DNA of 64,000 nucleotides from Marinobacter mangrovi (GCF_016798325.1 NZ_JAERVO010000002.1:1-64000), one strand, 5' to 3'. Positions 34,548 to 44,046 are shown, numbered from the stretch's first letter. The notes: generated by a model not told the origin, from the sequence alone. Translations and numbers: made by a program.

Positions 34548-34642
34548 GTATACCGGGCCACTGTCCCAGTGGCCCGGCGCCAGGCGGACTTGGCGATCTG
34601 TCACTGTCTATGGGAGTCACTGGAGTCAGCGCCATGGCCGGC

Positions 34643-34648
34643 TATAAT
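34643..34648 (+). promoter_or_regulatory. Consensus -10 box (TATAAT) before slyD
   Basis: A TATAAT hexamer lies 30 bp before the slyD start. The -35 region at the right distance (CTGGAG) is poor, so the promoter call is tentative. Confidence 0.45.
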
Positions 34649-34678
34649 GGCCTCCCTAGAACCGGCGCGGAGAACCCT

Positions 34679-35161
34679 ATGCCAATCGAAAAGAATCAGG
34701 TCGTCCTGTTTCATTACAGCGTCAGTGATGAGCAGGGCAATGTCGTCGAAACCTCCCGAGACGGTGAACCGAACGCCTACCTGCACGGCCACGGCGGCAT
34801 TATCAAAGGCCTGGAGGAGGCCCTGGAGGGCCGCGACGCCGGCGAGACCTTCAGCGTGACCGTGCCTCCCGAGAAAGGCTATGGCCCGCGCAAGCCGGAT
34901 GCGGTCCAGCGCGTGCCGATCAAACACCTGCGCGGTGCCAAGCGTTGGAAGCCCGGCATGATTGCCCAGGTGCAAACCGAACAGGGCCCACGCCATGTGG
35001 TCATCGCCAAGGTCGGCCACAAGTTTGCCGATGTGGACACGAACCATCCGATGGCCGGCCGAACCCTGACCTTTGATATTGAAGTCATCGAAGTGCGTGA
35101 TGCTGAGCCGGAAGAGATCTCGCACGGTCATGTGCATGGGCCGGGTGGGCATCACCACTGA
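34679..35161 (+). CDS. slyD: SlyD-like FKBP peptidyl-prolyl isomerase
   Basis: This 160-residue protein has the FKBP half-barrels split by the insert-in-flap domain: YSVSDEQGNVVETS and HGGIIKGLEEALEGRDAGE, then PEKGYGPRKPDAVQRV, and the closing strands GRTLTFDIEVIEVRDA. The histidine-rich tail (HGHVHGPGGHHH) could bind nickel as in E. coli SlyD. It acts in the cytoplasm as a chaperone and prolyl isomerase. ATG 34679 fits the family start better than the longer frame from 34610. Confidence 0.9.
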   Translation: MPIEKNQVVLFHYSVSDEQGNVVETSRDGEPNAYLHGHGGIIKGLEEALEGRDAGETFSVTVPPEKGYGPRKPDAVQRVPIKHLRGAKRWKPGMIAQVQTEQGPRHVVIAKVGHKFADVDTNHPMAGRTLTFDIEVIEVRDAEPEEISHGHVHGPGGHHH

Positions 35162-35342
35162 GGCGCTCATTAGGGCGTCATGTCCTCGCATGACAAGGGC
35201 CGGTTGATTCCCGATGGATCAACCGGCCGCCCGCAGCGAATAGCCAGGGATTGGCACAATGGGCCTGATATCCTCCTGGGGTGGCGTCTTCCGCCAGGGC
35301 TGGATACGCTCTGACTGACCCGAACAGAGCGACGGAAATGCC

Positions 35343-36104
35343 ATGACTGAACAGCAAGTTGCTATTCCCCTGCCGTCAGGCCACGCCATGCGCGCCCGCT
35401 GGATCCGCCCGGCTTCGGCCAACCCTCACCAGGCTGCCATCATCGCCATTCACGATATCTTCGGCTACACCGACGACATTGAGCGGATCGGCCGACGGCT
35501 CGCGGACAATGGTTATCCGGTGCTGGTGCCCGACCTGTATGACCTGCCGGCGAGCAAGCCCTTGTGCGTGGTTAAAACCCTGAAAGCCCATGAGAGCGGC
35601 AAAGGCGAAGCCTTTGACCAACTGGAAGCCTGCCGTCGATGGCTGCTGGAACAGCGTGAGGAACCCATCAGTCAGGTGGGTGTCATGGGCTTCTGTATGG
35701 GCGGTCGGTTCGCGGTGCTGTACGCCAGCCGGGCGCCTGTGCAGGTGGTGGCGCCGTTTTATGGCGGCATTCCCAGGCAGGCTGAGGCCATTAAAGGGAT
35801 TTGTCCCGCAGTGGGCGGCTGGGGCAAAGCCGATATGATCTACGGCAGTCACGGCGACCGGCTGGCCGGGCATATGGAAGCATTGGGCATCCCGCATGAC
35901 ATCAAGAGCTACGACAACGTCGGCCATTCCTTCATGAACAACCACCAGACGTTCGTGTTTAAAAAGCTGGGCGCCTTGCCGCCATTACGTTCCCGCTACG
36001 ATGAAGCCGCGGCGGAGGACAGCTGGCAGCGGGTGCTGGCGTTCTTTGAGAAAGTATTTTCCGGGACGCTGGTGACGCCGCCTGGCGCTGTGGCTGGCCA
36101 TTAA
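35343..36104 (+). CDS. Dienelactone hydrolase family protein
   Basis: The 253-residue alpha/beta hydrolase has the cysteine nucleophile elbow GFCMGGRF, an aspartate in YGSHGDRLAG and a histidine in DNVGHSFMN, which is the Cys-Asp-His triad of carboxymethylenebutenolidase-like enzymes. HDIFGYTDDIERIGRRL is the usual N-terminal signature. No aromatic-ring degradation genes are nearby, so the natural substrate is uncertain. Confidence 0.87.
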   Translation: MTEQQVAIPLPSGHAMRARWIRPASANPHQAAIIAIHDIFGYTDDIERIGRRLADNGYPVLVPDLYDLPASKPLCVVKTLKAHESGKGEAFDQLEACRRWLLEQREEPISQVGVMGFCMGGRFAVLYASRAPVQVVAPFYGGIPRQAEAIKGICPAVGGWGKADMIYGSHGDRLAGHMEALGIPHDIKSYDNVGHSFMNNHQTFVFKKLGALPPLRSRYDEAAAEDSWQRVLAFFEKVFSGTLVTPPGAVAGH

Positions 36105-36196
36105 GATGAGTTAGGCTGTTACGTGGCGGTTGCTGAACGTTGATCGTCCCTGTTATCAGACTCTCAAATAAGATCGAACCGAAACACGGCAACAGC

Positions 36197-36652
36197 ATGC
36201 ACATCGGCGTCATCGCAGACACTCACAGCAAAATACGCCCGGAGGCCCTGGACATTTTAGAGGGCTCTGACCTGATCCTTCACGCCGGTGATGTCGGGCG
36301 GGATGAGGTTCTGGACACCCTGGAAGCGCTGGCGCCGGTGGTCGCGATTCGCGGCAATATCGACAAAACAGGCCGCGCCGCCGAGCTGCCCGATGTGCAG
36401 GCGTTGGAATGCCTCGGCCACGCCATCTATATGCTCCACGATGTCAAAACCCTCGATTTCGATCCGCAGGGCAATTATCAGGTGGTGATCGCCGGCCATT
36501 CCCACAAACCCCGGAACGAGAGGGTCGATGGTGTGCTTTATTTCAATCCCGGAGGCGCGGGCCCCCGGCGTTTCACGCTGCCTATCACGGTTGGGCGATT
36601 GGTAGTGACCGAAAATGATGTGGTCGGTGAGATCATCGAGCTGCCGGTTTGA
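36197..36652 (+). CDS. YfcE/MJ0936-type metallophosphoesterase
   Basis: From ATG 36197 (151 residues): the di-metal motifs IADTHSK (DxH), HAGDVGR (GDxxR-like), RGNID (GN[HD]) and IAGHSHKPR (GHTH), in the order of the YfcE/MJ0936 phosphodiesterases. These small cytoplasmic enzymes hydrolyse phosphodiester model substrates; the physiological one is unknown. The longer frame to 36140 adds residues the family does not have. Confidence 0.87.
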   Translation: MHIGVIADTHSKIRPEALDILEGSDLILHAGDVGRDEVLDTLEALAPVVAIRGNIDKTGRAAELPDVQALECLGHAIYMLHDVKTLDFDPQGNYQVVIAGHSHKPRNERVDGVLYFNPGGAGPRRFTLPITVGRLVVTENDVVGEIIELPV

Positions 36653-36844
36653 TCGGTCGCTGATTCTCAAATAATTGAAATCATCTCCGGCAATCCTATG
36701 ACCTTGATCTGTATTTGATGTACCTTCGAATACCTTTTGAATATTCAACCATCCTTAAATCTATACAGTACTGCTTCCAATACATCGGTCTCAAAGTCGA
36801 TCGGGATCTGCAGCAAACTGCTGGAGATATGACGCTTCAGCCAG

Positions 36845-37429
36845 CTAGTAGCCCGTCGTTGTTGGGGGGAATATCGGTATGCTGGCATCTATGAAGGGAT
36901 TGAAGATTGCAAATAGGATCATGGCTGAGTATGTTATTGCGAAATTCTTGGTCGCATCGATGGGGGTGATCACAGTGGCCATCACATCGAACGGATACGC
37001 ATACCACTCACTGTATTCCCGCCTGACTTCAACTTTGTAACCGTAATCCGTCTTTATCTGCCTGGCTTTAAATATTGCCGGGTCTCCATTCAGGGTACCG
37101 CTGACCTCACTCCATGTTGATGTAAGCTCGTTAAAGGGGATGCGAACCAAACCGCCTTCACCTTTTTCAGCGGTGCTAATGGATGTCTGAAATGCCAGTG
37201 AATAGAAGAAGTTGTTTTCGACATTAAACTCATAAACCTTTGTAGGGATCGGATAGTCTTCTTCCAGATCCCTTACGATGACTTCGCCACTTTGTTCACG
37301 CTCACCAACAGTGTCCAGAGTATTTTTCATCGTCAGAGCGCAGCCTGAGTTAAGCATGAATCCAAGTGCTATAATAGGCGCTGCCAGACAGTAGAATATG
37401 CGCTGTCGTATTGAGGTTGGCTTGGGCAT
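36845..37429 (-). CDS. Unknown lipoprotein, last gene of an uncharacterised operon
   Basis: From ATG 37429 (194 residues) the protein has a basic start, a hydrophobic stretch and the lipobox FMLNSGC. A beta-rich body follows (VYEFNVENNFFYSLAFQ, VRIPFNELTSTWSEVSG) and a hydrophobic C-terminal stretch at about residues 155-185. The region is visibly A+T-richer than its surroundings. It lies 174 bp downstream of the membrane protein gene on the same strand. I do not recognise the family. Confidence 0.6.
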   Translation of the reverse strand: MPKPTSIRQRIFYCLAAPIIALGFMLNSGCALTMKNTLDTVGEREQSGEVIVRDLEEDYPIPTKVYEFNVENNFFYSLAFQTSISTAEKGEGGLVRIPFNELTSTWSEVSGTLNGDPAIFKARQIKTDYGYKVEVRREYSEWYAYPFDVMATVITPIDATKNFAITYSAMILFAIFNPFIDASIPIFPPTTTGY

Positions 37430-37603
37430 GTGTGGCGTCCGTTCCGCATGAATGGTTGGTGCCCGTATCGTCCCCCTTCCTAGATGGTGCGAGAAGACGT
37501 TGGGGCACTGCGTGGGATGGTCTAAAAACGCAGGGTTTCTGGCCAAGGGTGTTTATTTGAGGTGCTTGAGAAAGCCTTAATGGCCTTTCTGATAATCATC
37601 AAG

Positions 37604-38992
37604 TCATCTCTGCGCGTTGGAGAGGGAAGATATGTATCGCCACATGGTCTGCTGTTTGCGCTGGGTAATCCAGCTGGCAAGCCAGTAAGGTATTGGTCCA
37701 CCCAGTAGGGGGTATAATACGGCGCGGGCTGTTTTTTTCAGGACTGAAAGGTCTTCTGAACGGCCATCGGGCTCATTGATATGACCGTCCTTTTTCAGGT
37801 TATTGCTCTCGAGGGGAGGGATTTCTTCATTCATGAAGTCTTGTATCGCTCGCCATGCACCCAGAGCTGCACTAGTGGAAAAGAACTTCAAACGTATTGA
37901 GGCTCTGTCATCGTAGTTCCGATCCATTGAAGCCAGCTCAAGAAACGTTTCGCTCATTGGCCATCCATATTGAGTCATCCATTCTTTCGTCTCTACCAAT
38001 GAATAGAGATTTTTCCAGTCAGTCGATAATATTTCAGAGGATTTGTCATAAAACAGAACCTTTTTTTGGGTCTGGTCGAAGATGATGGCACAACCTGGTC
38101 CGGATGCCAGCTGGTATATGATTAAGATGACTAGAGAAATGGGAAGCGTGAATAAGATGAGTTCACCAAATGGCCACATGTCCCAGAAAATATCATTGCC
38201 TACAATGAGAGCTTTTTCGGTATATCCAAAAAGGGTTCCGAAAATGAGGAACAGGAGAGGCGGAATCCCGCAAAGCAATATTATGAGCCCCGAGTAAAGG
38301 CCGAAAAGCAATTTGAAGTTAATGTCATAGAACGTTACGTCTGACGCCAATAGTCTGCTTTCTTTAATATCCTTGAAGTATCCGCAACCGGTCAACGGAT
38401 CATGACTTTCTAATAAAATCAGAGGATCTAGTCTTTTCTGATTTTGATAGTCGCCCAGAATGTTTGATGAGGAATAATCTTGATCCTTTTCAGTTTTATT
38501 GTCGATAAGCTTGTGGCTTTCATTCAGAGCTATGACAAAGGCAAGGTCACCAATCATCACAAACTCGGCGTCGTTATTATCATCTTTTAGGAAGGGTTCG
38601 GCTGCTGTGGGAACAAGCACCTCCAGCCCGCCTATTGTCAAGTACCTAGAAATGATGCCTCGTGTCGTCTTGATCGTATGCTGTTCAGCTGGGCCTTCTA
38701 CACGAAAAACCTGGCTGCCAACACTACCTGATTTATTATGGTAGTCCTCAAGATGTCTAGATCGAATCTCACGGTCAAAGCTGTCTTTAATTTGAAATTT
38801 CTCGTAGGAGGTTAGATCTCTGATGCTATTCTCTTTTTTTAGCATCATCTTAAGCGCATGACGGCTGTTCAAGCGTTTAAGATAATATCGGGAGAATACG
38901 AATAGTCCGACTATTATTATAGTCAGTAAAAGTAATAGGAGTGCTCCACTGCTATCACTTGATGCAACGTTATGAGAAGACAGGTCCGTCAT
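37604..38992 (-). CDS. Unknown multi-spanning membrane protein, DUF6708-like architecture
   Basis: From ATG 38992 (462 residues): one N-terminal membrane helix (about residues 15-36), a long cytoplasmic region, a helix pair near 225-290, and a C-terminal domain (IIFDQTQKKVLFYDKSSE, LKFFSTSAALGAWRAIQDFMN, EEIPPL). This has the layout of the protein at 4582-5778 and of DUF6708. The start overlaps the stop of the preceding lipoprotein gene in a TAATG junction, so the two are coupled. A+T-rich; function unknown. Confidence 0.6.
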   Translation of the reverse strand: MTDLSSHNVASSDSSGALLLLLLTIIIVGLFVFSRYYLKRLNSRHALKMMLKKENSIRDLTSYEKFQIKDSFDREIRSRHLEDYHNKSGSVGSQVFRVEGPAEQHTIKTTRGIISRYLTIGGLEVLVPTAAEPFLKDDNNDAEFVMIGDLAFVIALNESHKLIDNKTEKDQDYSSSNILGDYQNQKRLDPLILLESHDPLTGCGYFKDIKESRLLASDVTFYDINFKLLFGLYSGLIILLCGIPPLLFLIFGTLFGYTEKALIVGNDIFWDMWPFGELILFTLPISLVILIIYQLASGPGCAIIFDQTQKKVLFYDKSSEILSTDWKNLYSLVETKEWMTQYGWPMSETFLELASMDRNYDDRASIRLKFFSTSAALGAWRAIQDFMNEEIPPLESNNLKKDGHINEPDGRSEDLSVLKKTARAVLYPLLGGPIPYWLASWITQRKQQTMWRYISSLSNAQR

Positions 38993-39720
38993 TATCTTGG
39001 ATCTTTGAATTGGGGGCTCCCGAGCGGCTTTGGCCAACTTGTGGAGGGAAGGTTAAGCTCCGAAACGATCGGAAGCATTGTTATCGCTAAGCCATTGATA
39101 TCAAGTTTGCTTTTTTTAAACTCTCGGCTATAGACGATCTCCATCATCATATCTGCTCTGGGATGAATTGAGAGGAGGGTTCTTAATTTTCCGTTTAGTG
39201 TGGCGGTAGAGATACAAACGAGATGGCCTGCCTCTTCAGTTACTACTGCAAAGTCCCTCATTGGCCGGGCTTGGCCTAGCTTGACACCGTGCTTCAGGCA
39301 GTTGTTGTGACTCCTGATTCGGCTATCGCCGGAAGAAGATTTGGCCTCCTTGGGAAAAAATGGGCCTGATATCTCGGCGGTGCCGTCCAACGTAAAGTCT
39401 CTTGCAAAAGGGGAATCACCATCGAGAATGTAGGTGGATATGTTGAAGGTTGGGTTGCCGTAGGATCCGGTGCCCGTGTAGGAGACCCAGACTGAGTCGA
39501 TGGTGCAGCCCCTTTCGCTCTCGATCAAATTTCCCAGGATCGGGCTTTGCGGCAATGTCTTTAGCAAGGGCGTCATTGAATAGCAATGACCTCGGCTTGC
39601 GTCAAACTCAGCTGAAGGAAGTGAATCAGCCGTGCATCCCGGTAACGATAATATGAGAAATATCGATGGCAGGTAGTGAAGCTTGAAGATGAACGTAATG
39701 TTCTTAGGGAGTTGGGGCAT
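38992..39720 (-). CDS. Unknown lipoprotein, first gene of the coupled operon
   Basis: From the methionine at 39720 (242 residues; MPQLPKNITF) there is a lipoprotein signal with lipobox LSLPGC. The body has several cysteines (RGHCYS, ERGCTI, HNNCLKHG) that may form disulfides and a DSVWVSYTGTGSYGNPTF strand. The stop TAA shares its last base with the ATG of the next gene. ATG 39738 is an alternative start. No known family. Confidence 0.6.
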   Translation of the reverse strand: MPQLPKNITFIFKLHYLPSIFLILSLPGCTADSLPSAEFDASRGHCYSMTPLLKTLPQSPILGNLIESERGCTIDSVWVSYTGTGSYGNPTFNISTYILDGDSPFARDFTLDGTAEISGPFFPKEAKSSSGDSRIRSHNNCLKHGVKLGQARPMRDFAVVTEEAGHLVCISTATLNGKLRTLLSIHPRADMMMEIVYSREFKKSKLDINGLAITMLPIVSELNLPSTSWPKPLGSPQFKDPR

Positions 39721-39739
39721 CAAGCAAGTCCTTGTCATT

Positions 39740-40174
39740 TCATATCCCCTGCTTAGTCCGTTGGCAGGTATGGGGTCTCAGCGCCATCGTTGGCCTGGAC
39801 TTTATCTTAGTATGCCGAATCGGCCAAATGTTGATTTCAGTCACTTGGTCAAGTCGGTGTCCAGTTTCGTGAAGGGCCAACGGAGATACGGATGGGTACG
39901 TTCGACGACGCAGGCATATATCCTTGAAACGGGGTATGGACTCGTAAAGACTTTTAACGGCTTGCGCAGGGCATTCCCCCTGAGGATCAAGGGGTGCTTG
40001 ATGGTGAGAAAAGGTTGGGTGCTTTGTGAAATAATCTGTTCGCCAATCCGATCGAAAGCCTACCGCCAGGCCATAGGTCTTTTCCCTTCCCACAAACAGG
40101 CGCCCTGTTGGTCTCTTCTTGACTTCTCCCTGTGTGGCGAAAGGTCGCCTCGACATCTCACTGAGCTCCACCAT
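39740..40174 (-). other. Ambiguous 435-bp open frame in a long intergenic gap
   Basis: Between the divergent genes lies about 580 bp. The minus strand is open from 40174 to 39740 (144 codons, beginning MVELSEMSRRPFATQGE). Its composition, rich in Arg, Pro, Thr and His without hydrophobic core segments, is unlike a folded protein. I see no ribosome site and no family. It may be a non-coding or repeat-derived stretch. Confidence 0.25.
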
Positions 40175-40296
40175 AATTGGGGGTAAACAATCACAGCAAA
40201 ATGTTTCAATGTGTCGGTCGGTACAACCCGGCCGCAGGCAGGGATACCCTCGAACGTCGTATGTTGTGGCATGCGCAGATTTGTCGACAGAAGAGT

Positions 40297-41412
40297 ATGG
40301 CTGTGTCCCGAATCGTATCTTTCGTCATCCTGCTCTGGCTTGGCATGATGCCGGCCTGGGGCGGTTCCCGTGTGGCTCTGTTCCTTCCCGACGATACCCC
40401 GTTCTGGAATCGCGTGGCGCTGTTTGCCCGGGCGGCCGCGGGTGATCTGGATGCCCAACTGACGGTGTTTGATGCCGATGCCGACCGGCTCAAGCTTCTG
40501 CGTCAACTCAAGCAGGTGTCGAGCACGCCGGATCGTTTCGACGCGTGGCTGTTTCCCAATTTTCTCCGGACGGCCGGCCACTTCCTGGTGCAGTGCCAAC
40601 GCCTGGAAACACCCTGCATATTATTCAACAGTGGTCTGGCCGACGATCAGCTCGGAGCGCCTCGTCGTCCCAATCCCCAATGGATTGCCCAACTGATTCC
40701 CGATGACACCGGTTCCAGCATGGAGATTACCCGGGAGCTGATTCAGCAGGCGCGGCAGAACAACTCTGATCGCCCGATTGCGATCGCCGCAGTCAATGGA
40801 TACCAGGCGGACGCCCCGGCCATCAAGCGGGAAGAGGGGCTGCGGCAGGTGGCGGAAACGACCGATGGTGCCAGGCTCAAACAGGTGTTTTACACCGATT
40901 GGGGCGCTCAGCAGGCCTATGTCCGCACCGCTGGGTTGCTGCGTCGCTATCCTGCCGTCAACGTGATCTGGTCAGCCAACTACCGCACGACGAACGGCAT
41001 ACTAGAGGCGCTCGATGACGCCGGACGGACGCCGGGGCGTGACGTGTTGGTGAATGGCTACGACATCAATCCCCAGGCCCTGAGCCAGGTGGCTGACGGC
41101 CGAGTGGCGGTCACGGCGGGCGGACACTACGTGGAGGGCGCCTGGGCGGTGATCCTGGCCCACGATTACCTGACCGGAAAGGATTTCCAGGACCAGGGGC
41201 TGGTATTCCACACGCCGCTTCTGATCGTGACGCGCGACAACGTGGAGAACGTCCAGACGGTGTTGGGGCGGATCGAAAAGGAACCGGACAGCCTTTATCG
41301 GGTGGATTTCTCCCAATACTCCCGCGCCGAAAACCCGAATCTGAAGGATTATGATTTTTCCCTGCGGGAGGTGCTTCGGGACTACCAGGATGCGTCGGCT
41401 CCGGAGCGCTGA
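40297..41412 (+). CDS. Orphan periplasmic sugar-binding-like protein
   Basis: From ATG 40297 (371 residues) a signal peptide ends near MMPAWG. The rest has the fold pattern of LacI/ribose-binding-type periplasmic proteins: VALFLPDDTPFWNRVALFARAA, PIAIAAVNGYQADAPAIKREEG, VIWSANYRTTNGILEALDDAG, and DVLVNGYDINPQAL. No permease or ATPase is adjacent, so it more likely serves a sensor than a transporter. The upstream in-frame start at 40177 would bury the signal peptide. Confidence 0.75.
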   Translation: MAVSRIVSFVILLWLGMMPAWGGSRVALFLPDDTPFWNRVALFARAAAGDLDAQLTVFDADADRLKLLRQLKQVSSTPDRFDAWLFPNFLRTAGHFLVQCQRLETPCILFNSGLADDQLGAPRRPNPQWIAQLIPDDTGSSMEITRELIQQARQNNSDRPIAIAAVNGYQADAPAIKREEGLRQVAETTDGARLKQVFYTDWGAQQAYVRTAGLLRRYPAVNVIWSANYRTTNGILEALDDAGRTPGRDVLVNGYDINPQALSQVADGRVAVTAGGHYVEGAWAVILAHDYLTGKDFQDQGLVFHTPLLIVTRDNVENVQTVLGRIEKEPDSLYRVDFSQYSRAENPNLKDYDFSLREVLRDYQDASAPER

Positions 41413-41456
41413 ATTTGAATGGACGTGCTCTCGTTTTCTGGCGTTGAGATAAACCG

Positions 41457-42419
41457 CTAAATCAACCCCGACCGAATCATGTCAAACATATCCAGAATCC
41501 GGGCCACGTACTGGTCTTTGGGGCGAAAGCTGTTTTGGGTGCTGAGTGACACGTCTCTTTCCAGGTGATCCAACAGCTTGTTCAGGCGCCGGCGGTGCAA
41601 ACCCGTCGCTGCCTGAACAGGATCGGAAATCACACCGGATAACGCCGCAATCGCCGCCAGGGCGGCCATGACCGCGACCATGACACCGGCTGTCGTTGCC
41701 AGGGTGGGTTCCGGTGGAAACCAACTGTAATACCACCCGCCGATCGTTTCACCCAATATGAAGTCCCTGGCCGCCATGAACTTGGCCAGCATGGAGGCGA
41801 GCACCACACCGAGTCCGATCCCGCCCGGGGTAAATTTCTGGAACGCAAACGCGCCCAAAACCGTGCAGGAAATGCTGTTGGTGATGTCGGCGGACGCCGT
41901 GCGGGTAATCCGGTACTGGCTGAGAGCATCGGCAAGCAACGGTTCGATCAGCGTGGTGAAGCGTTGGCGATCAACCGGCTCACTGGCATGGCGCGAATAG
42001 ACGGTCTCCAGGGCGTCGACCAGATAATCTTCCAGCAGCAAGCCGGTCCGACCGTCGTTCAACAGATCCGTCAGGATCAGGGCCGAGATGTGCTGCTGCA
42101 CCTGGGTGGTAAAACCGGCGGGGACATGATCGGCCAAGCGATACAGCCACGTCGGTCCGGCGCGATGTCGAACCAGAACCTTGACGAGGCACGCCAGGGC
42201 GTAAACCGGCGCCCAAAGCAGATTGAAGGGCGCGCGCAGCATGTCCCATCCCAGCGCCTTCCGATTGGTCTCGATAGCGCCGGGGTAATGGAAGTGGCGG
42301 TCAATAAAGGCGGGGATCCGCGTCCGGCAGTCCTCGAAGTAGCGTGCAATGCCAAGCTGGATGGCCTGCTCGATCTCGCTTTCAGAGACAGTCGACTGGG
42401 GCGATGTGGCTTGGGGCAT
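41457..42419 (-). CDS. DUF6635-like membrane-associated protein
   Basis: The 320-residue protein contains FIDRHFHYPGAIETNRKALGWDMLRAPFN...PVYALACLV near the N-terminus, which I associate with DUF6635. A middle hydrophobic region (GAFAFQKFTPGGIGLGVVLASML) and a second near ATTAGVMVAVMAALAAIAALSG suggest two to three membrane passages. It ends with LHRRRLNKLLDHLERD. The gene is alone and sits between two orphan periplasmic binding proteins. Function unknown. Confidence 0.6.
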   Translation of the reverse strand: MPQATSPQSTVSESEIEQAIQLGIARYFEDCRTRIPAFIDRHFHYPGAIETNRKALGWDMLRAPFNLLWAPVYALACLVKVLVRHRAGPTWLYRLADHVPAGFTTQVQQHISALILTDLLNDGRTGLLLEDYLVDALETVYSRHASEPVDRQRFTTLIEPLLADALSQYRITRTASADITNSISCTVLGAFAFQKFTPGGIGLGVVLASMLAKFMAARDFILGETIGGWYYSWFPPEPTLATTAGVMVAVMAALAAIAALSGVISDPVQAATGLHRRRLNKLLDHLERDVSLSTQNSFRPKDQYVARILDMFDMIRSGLI

Positions 42420-42629
42420 AGAGTCAGGCGTATCAGCAGGTCAGGGTGTGGCTGGGGTATTAGACCGCAATGGGGCGTTTCAGGACAATTTTCCTGGGCA
42501 TTGATCGTGAAAGGCGCCAGTAAGCCAAAATGGTAACGTGCCGCGATACAGGCTTGCCCGCCAAAGTTGCTACACTGATGTCAGGTGCGCCGGGAGTCTT
42601 GCGTGCACATGGATCGAAGAGAGTTTTGA

Positions 42630-43541
42630 GTGAGGCAAGCCTGGAGCATATTCATGTGGCGCTGTTCGGCGTTGTTACTGGCGGGGGCCGGGTTTCTGGC
42701 TGCGCCGGTGGGCGTGGAGGCGCAACCCGTACCGATGGAATCACGGATGGTCACGGTAGTGACGGGCGACTGGCCTCCCTACGTGATCCAATCGGGATCC
42801 CCGCACGGCCCAATGGCGGAAGTGATCGATCGCGTCTTCAACGACGCCGGCTATCAGGTCAAGTACGTCTTCCAGCCCTGGAAACGCAGCAAGGATCAGG
42901 TCCTTGAAGGCGATGCCGATGTCCTCATGCCAGCATACTGCTCGCCGGATCGGGCGGATGTCTATCTCTGCAGTGACACGGTCATTACTGGCAAACAGGT
43001 TCTGTTCCATCGCGTCGATACGCCCCTGGATTGGGCGTCGGTGGACGACCTGCGTGGCTATGTCATTGGCGGCACGCTCGGCTATTACTATGGCAAGGCT
43101 TTTGAAACGGCGGAAAAGCAGGGCAAGCTGCAGATCATGCGCATTGCCAGCGATGCCACCAACATGCGCCTGCTGATGAAAGGGCGTATCCAGGTATACC
43201 CCCAGGATAAGGCCGTTGGATTTGCGATGCTTCACGAGCTCTATCCGCCGGAGCGATGGGCCGAAATCACCTGCAATGAAAAGCCGCTGCACAAGCAGTC
43301 GCTGCATCTGCTGTTTACCCGGGCAACGCCCCGGGGCGCCAAGTTACAGAAGGTCTTCAATAAGGGCCTGCTGCGTTTGCGACACACTGGTGAGCTATCG
43401 CAGATCATGAACAACCTGACCCGGCGCAATGAAATTATGCCCGTGGGGACCAGCCAGCAAGGGGCGAGGCCGGAGGCCCCGTCTTCCGGCACCACCCTGA
43501 AAAAAGCGGGACGACCCCCTCAGCTGGCGCCAAAGGAATAA
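42630..43541 (+). CDS. Orphan SBP_bac_3-type periplasmic binding protein
   Basis: GTG 42630 gives 303 residues with a signal peptide ending GVEAQ. The opening VTVVTGDWPPYVIQ, MAEVIDRVFNDAGYQVKYVFQPWKRS and GDADVLMPAYCSPDRADVYLCSD fit family 3 solute-binding proteins (polar amino acid or small amine binders, also fused to sensor kinases). The C-terminal 40 residues are a Pro/Lys-rich tail. No permease genes are near, so a sensory role is possible. Confidence 0.78.
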   Translation: MRQAWSIFMWRCSALLLAGAGFLAAPVGVEAQPVPMESRMVTVVTGDWPPYVIQSGSPHGPMAEVIDRVFNDAGYQVKYVFQPWKRSKDQVLEGDADVLMPAYCSPDRADVYLCSDTVITGKQVLFHRVDTPLDWASVDDLRGYVIGGTLGYYYGKAFETAEKQGKLQIMRIASDATNMRLLMKGRIQVYPQDKAVGFAMLHELYPPERWAEITCNEKPLHKQSLHLLFTRATPRGAKLQKVFNKGLLRLRHTGELSQIMNNLTRRNEIMPVGTSQQGARPEAPSSGTTLKKAGRPPQLAPKE

Positions 43542-43563
43542 AAGGCGCCAGGGATCGCAGGCA

Positions 43564-44046
43564 TCAGCCCCGCCGCGCCGCCTCAATCGCTGCTATGTCA
43601 ATCTTTCCCATCTGCATCATGGCCTCGAACGCCCGCTTGGCGGCAGCGCGATCCGGGTCCGTGACGGCTTCTGTCAGCGCCATTGGTGTAATCTGCCAGG
43701 AGAGCCCCCATTTGTCCTTGCACCAACCACAAGCGCTCGCCTGGCCGCCGTTGCCCACGATGGCGTTCCAGTAGCGGTCGGTTTCCTCCTGATCGGCGGT
43801 GGCCACCTGGAATGAAAAAGCTTCGCTGTGCTTGAACGCAGCACCGCCATTGAGTCCGAGGCAGGGAATGCCCATCACCGTGAATTCGACGGTCAGCACG
43901 TTGCCTTCTGCGCCCGCCGGATAGTCACCCGGGGCGAGGTGTACGGCATCAACCGATGAATCGGGAAAAGTCTCCGCATAGAAGCGTGCGGCCTCTTCGG
44001 CGTCGCCGTTGTACCAGAGGCAGATTGTATTCCTGGCGTGATTCAT
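43564..44046 (-). CDS. VOC-fold PhnB/3-demethylubiquinone methyltransferase-like protein
   Basis: The 160-residue protein opens ICLWYNGDAEEAARFYAETFPDSS and contains LTVEFTVMGIPCLGLNGG, FSFQVATADQEETDRYWNAI and CGWCKDKWGLSWQITP. This is the glyoxalase/VOC fold of the PhnB-type family; despite the family name, methyltransferase activity is doubtful. Cytoplasmic, single gene. Confidence 0.85.
   Translation of the reverse strand: MNHARNTICLWYNGDAEEAARFYAETFPDSSVDAVHLAPGDYPAGAEGNVLTVEFTVMGIPCLGLNGGAAFKHSEAFSFQVATADQEETDRYWNAIVGNGGQASACGWCKDKWGLSWQITPMALTEAVTDPDRAAAKRAFEAMMQMGKIDIAAIEAARRG

Noticed and set aside
37570-37592. Imperfect hairpin AGAAAG...CTTTCT after the unknown membrane-protein gene
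   Set aside because: It has a bulge and no T-run on the minus strand, so it is too weak to call a terminator.
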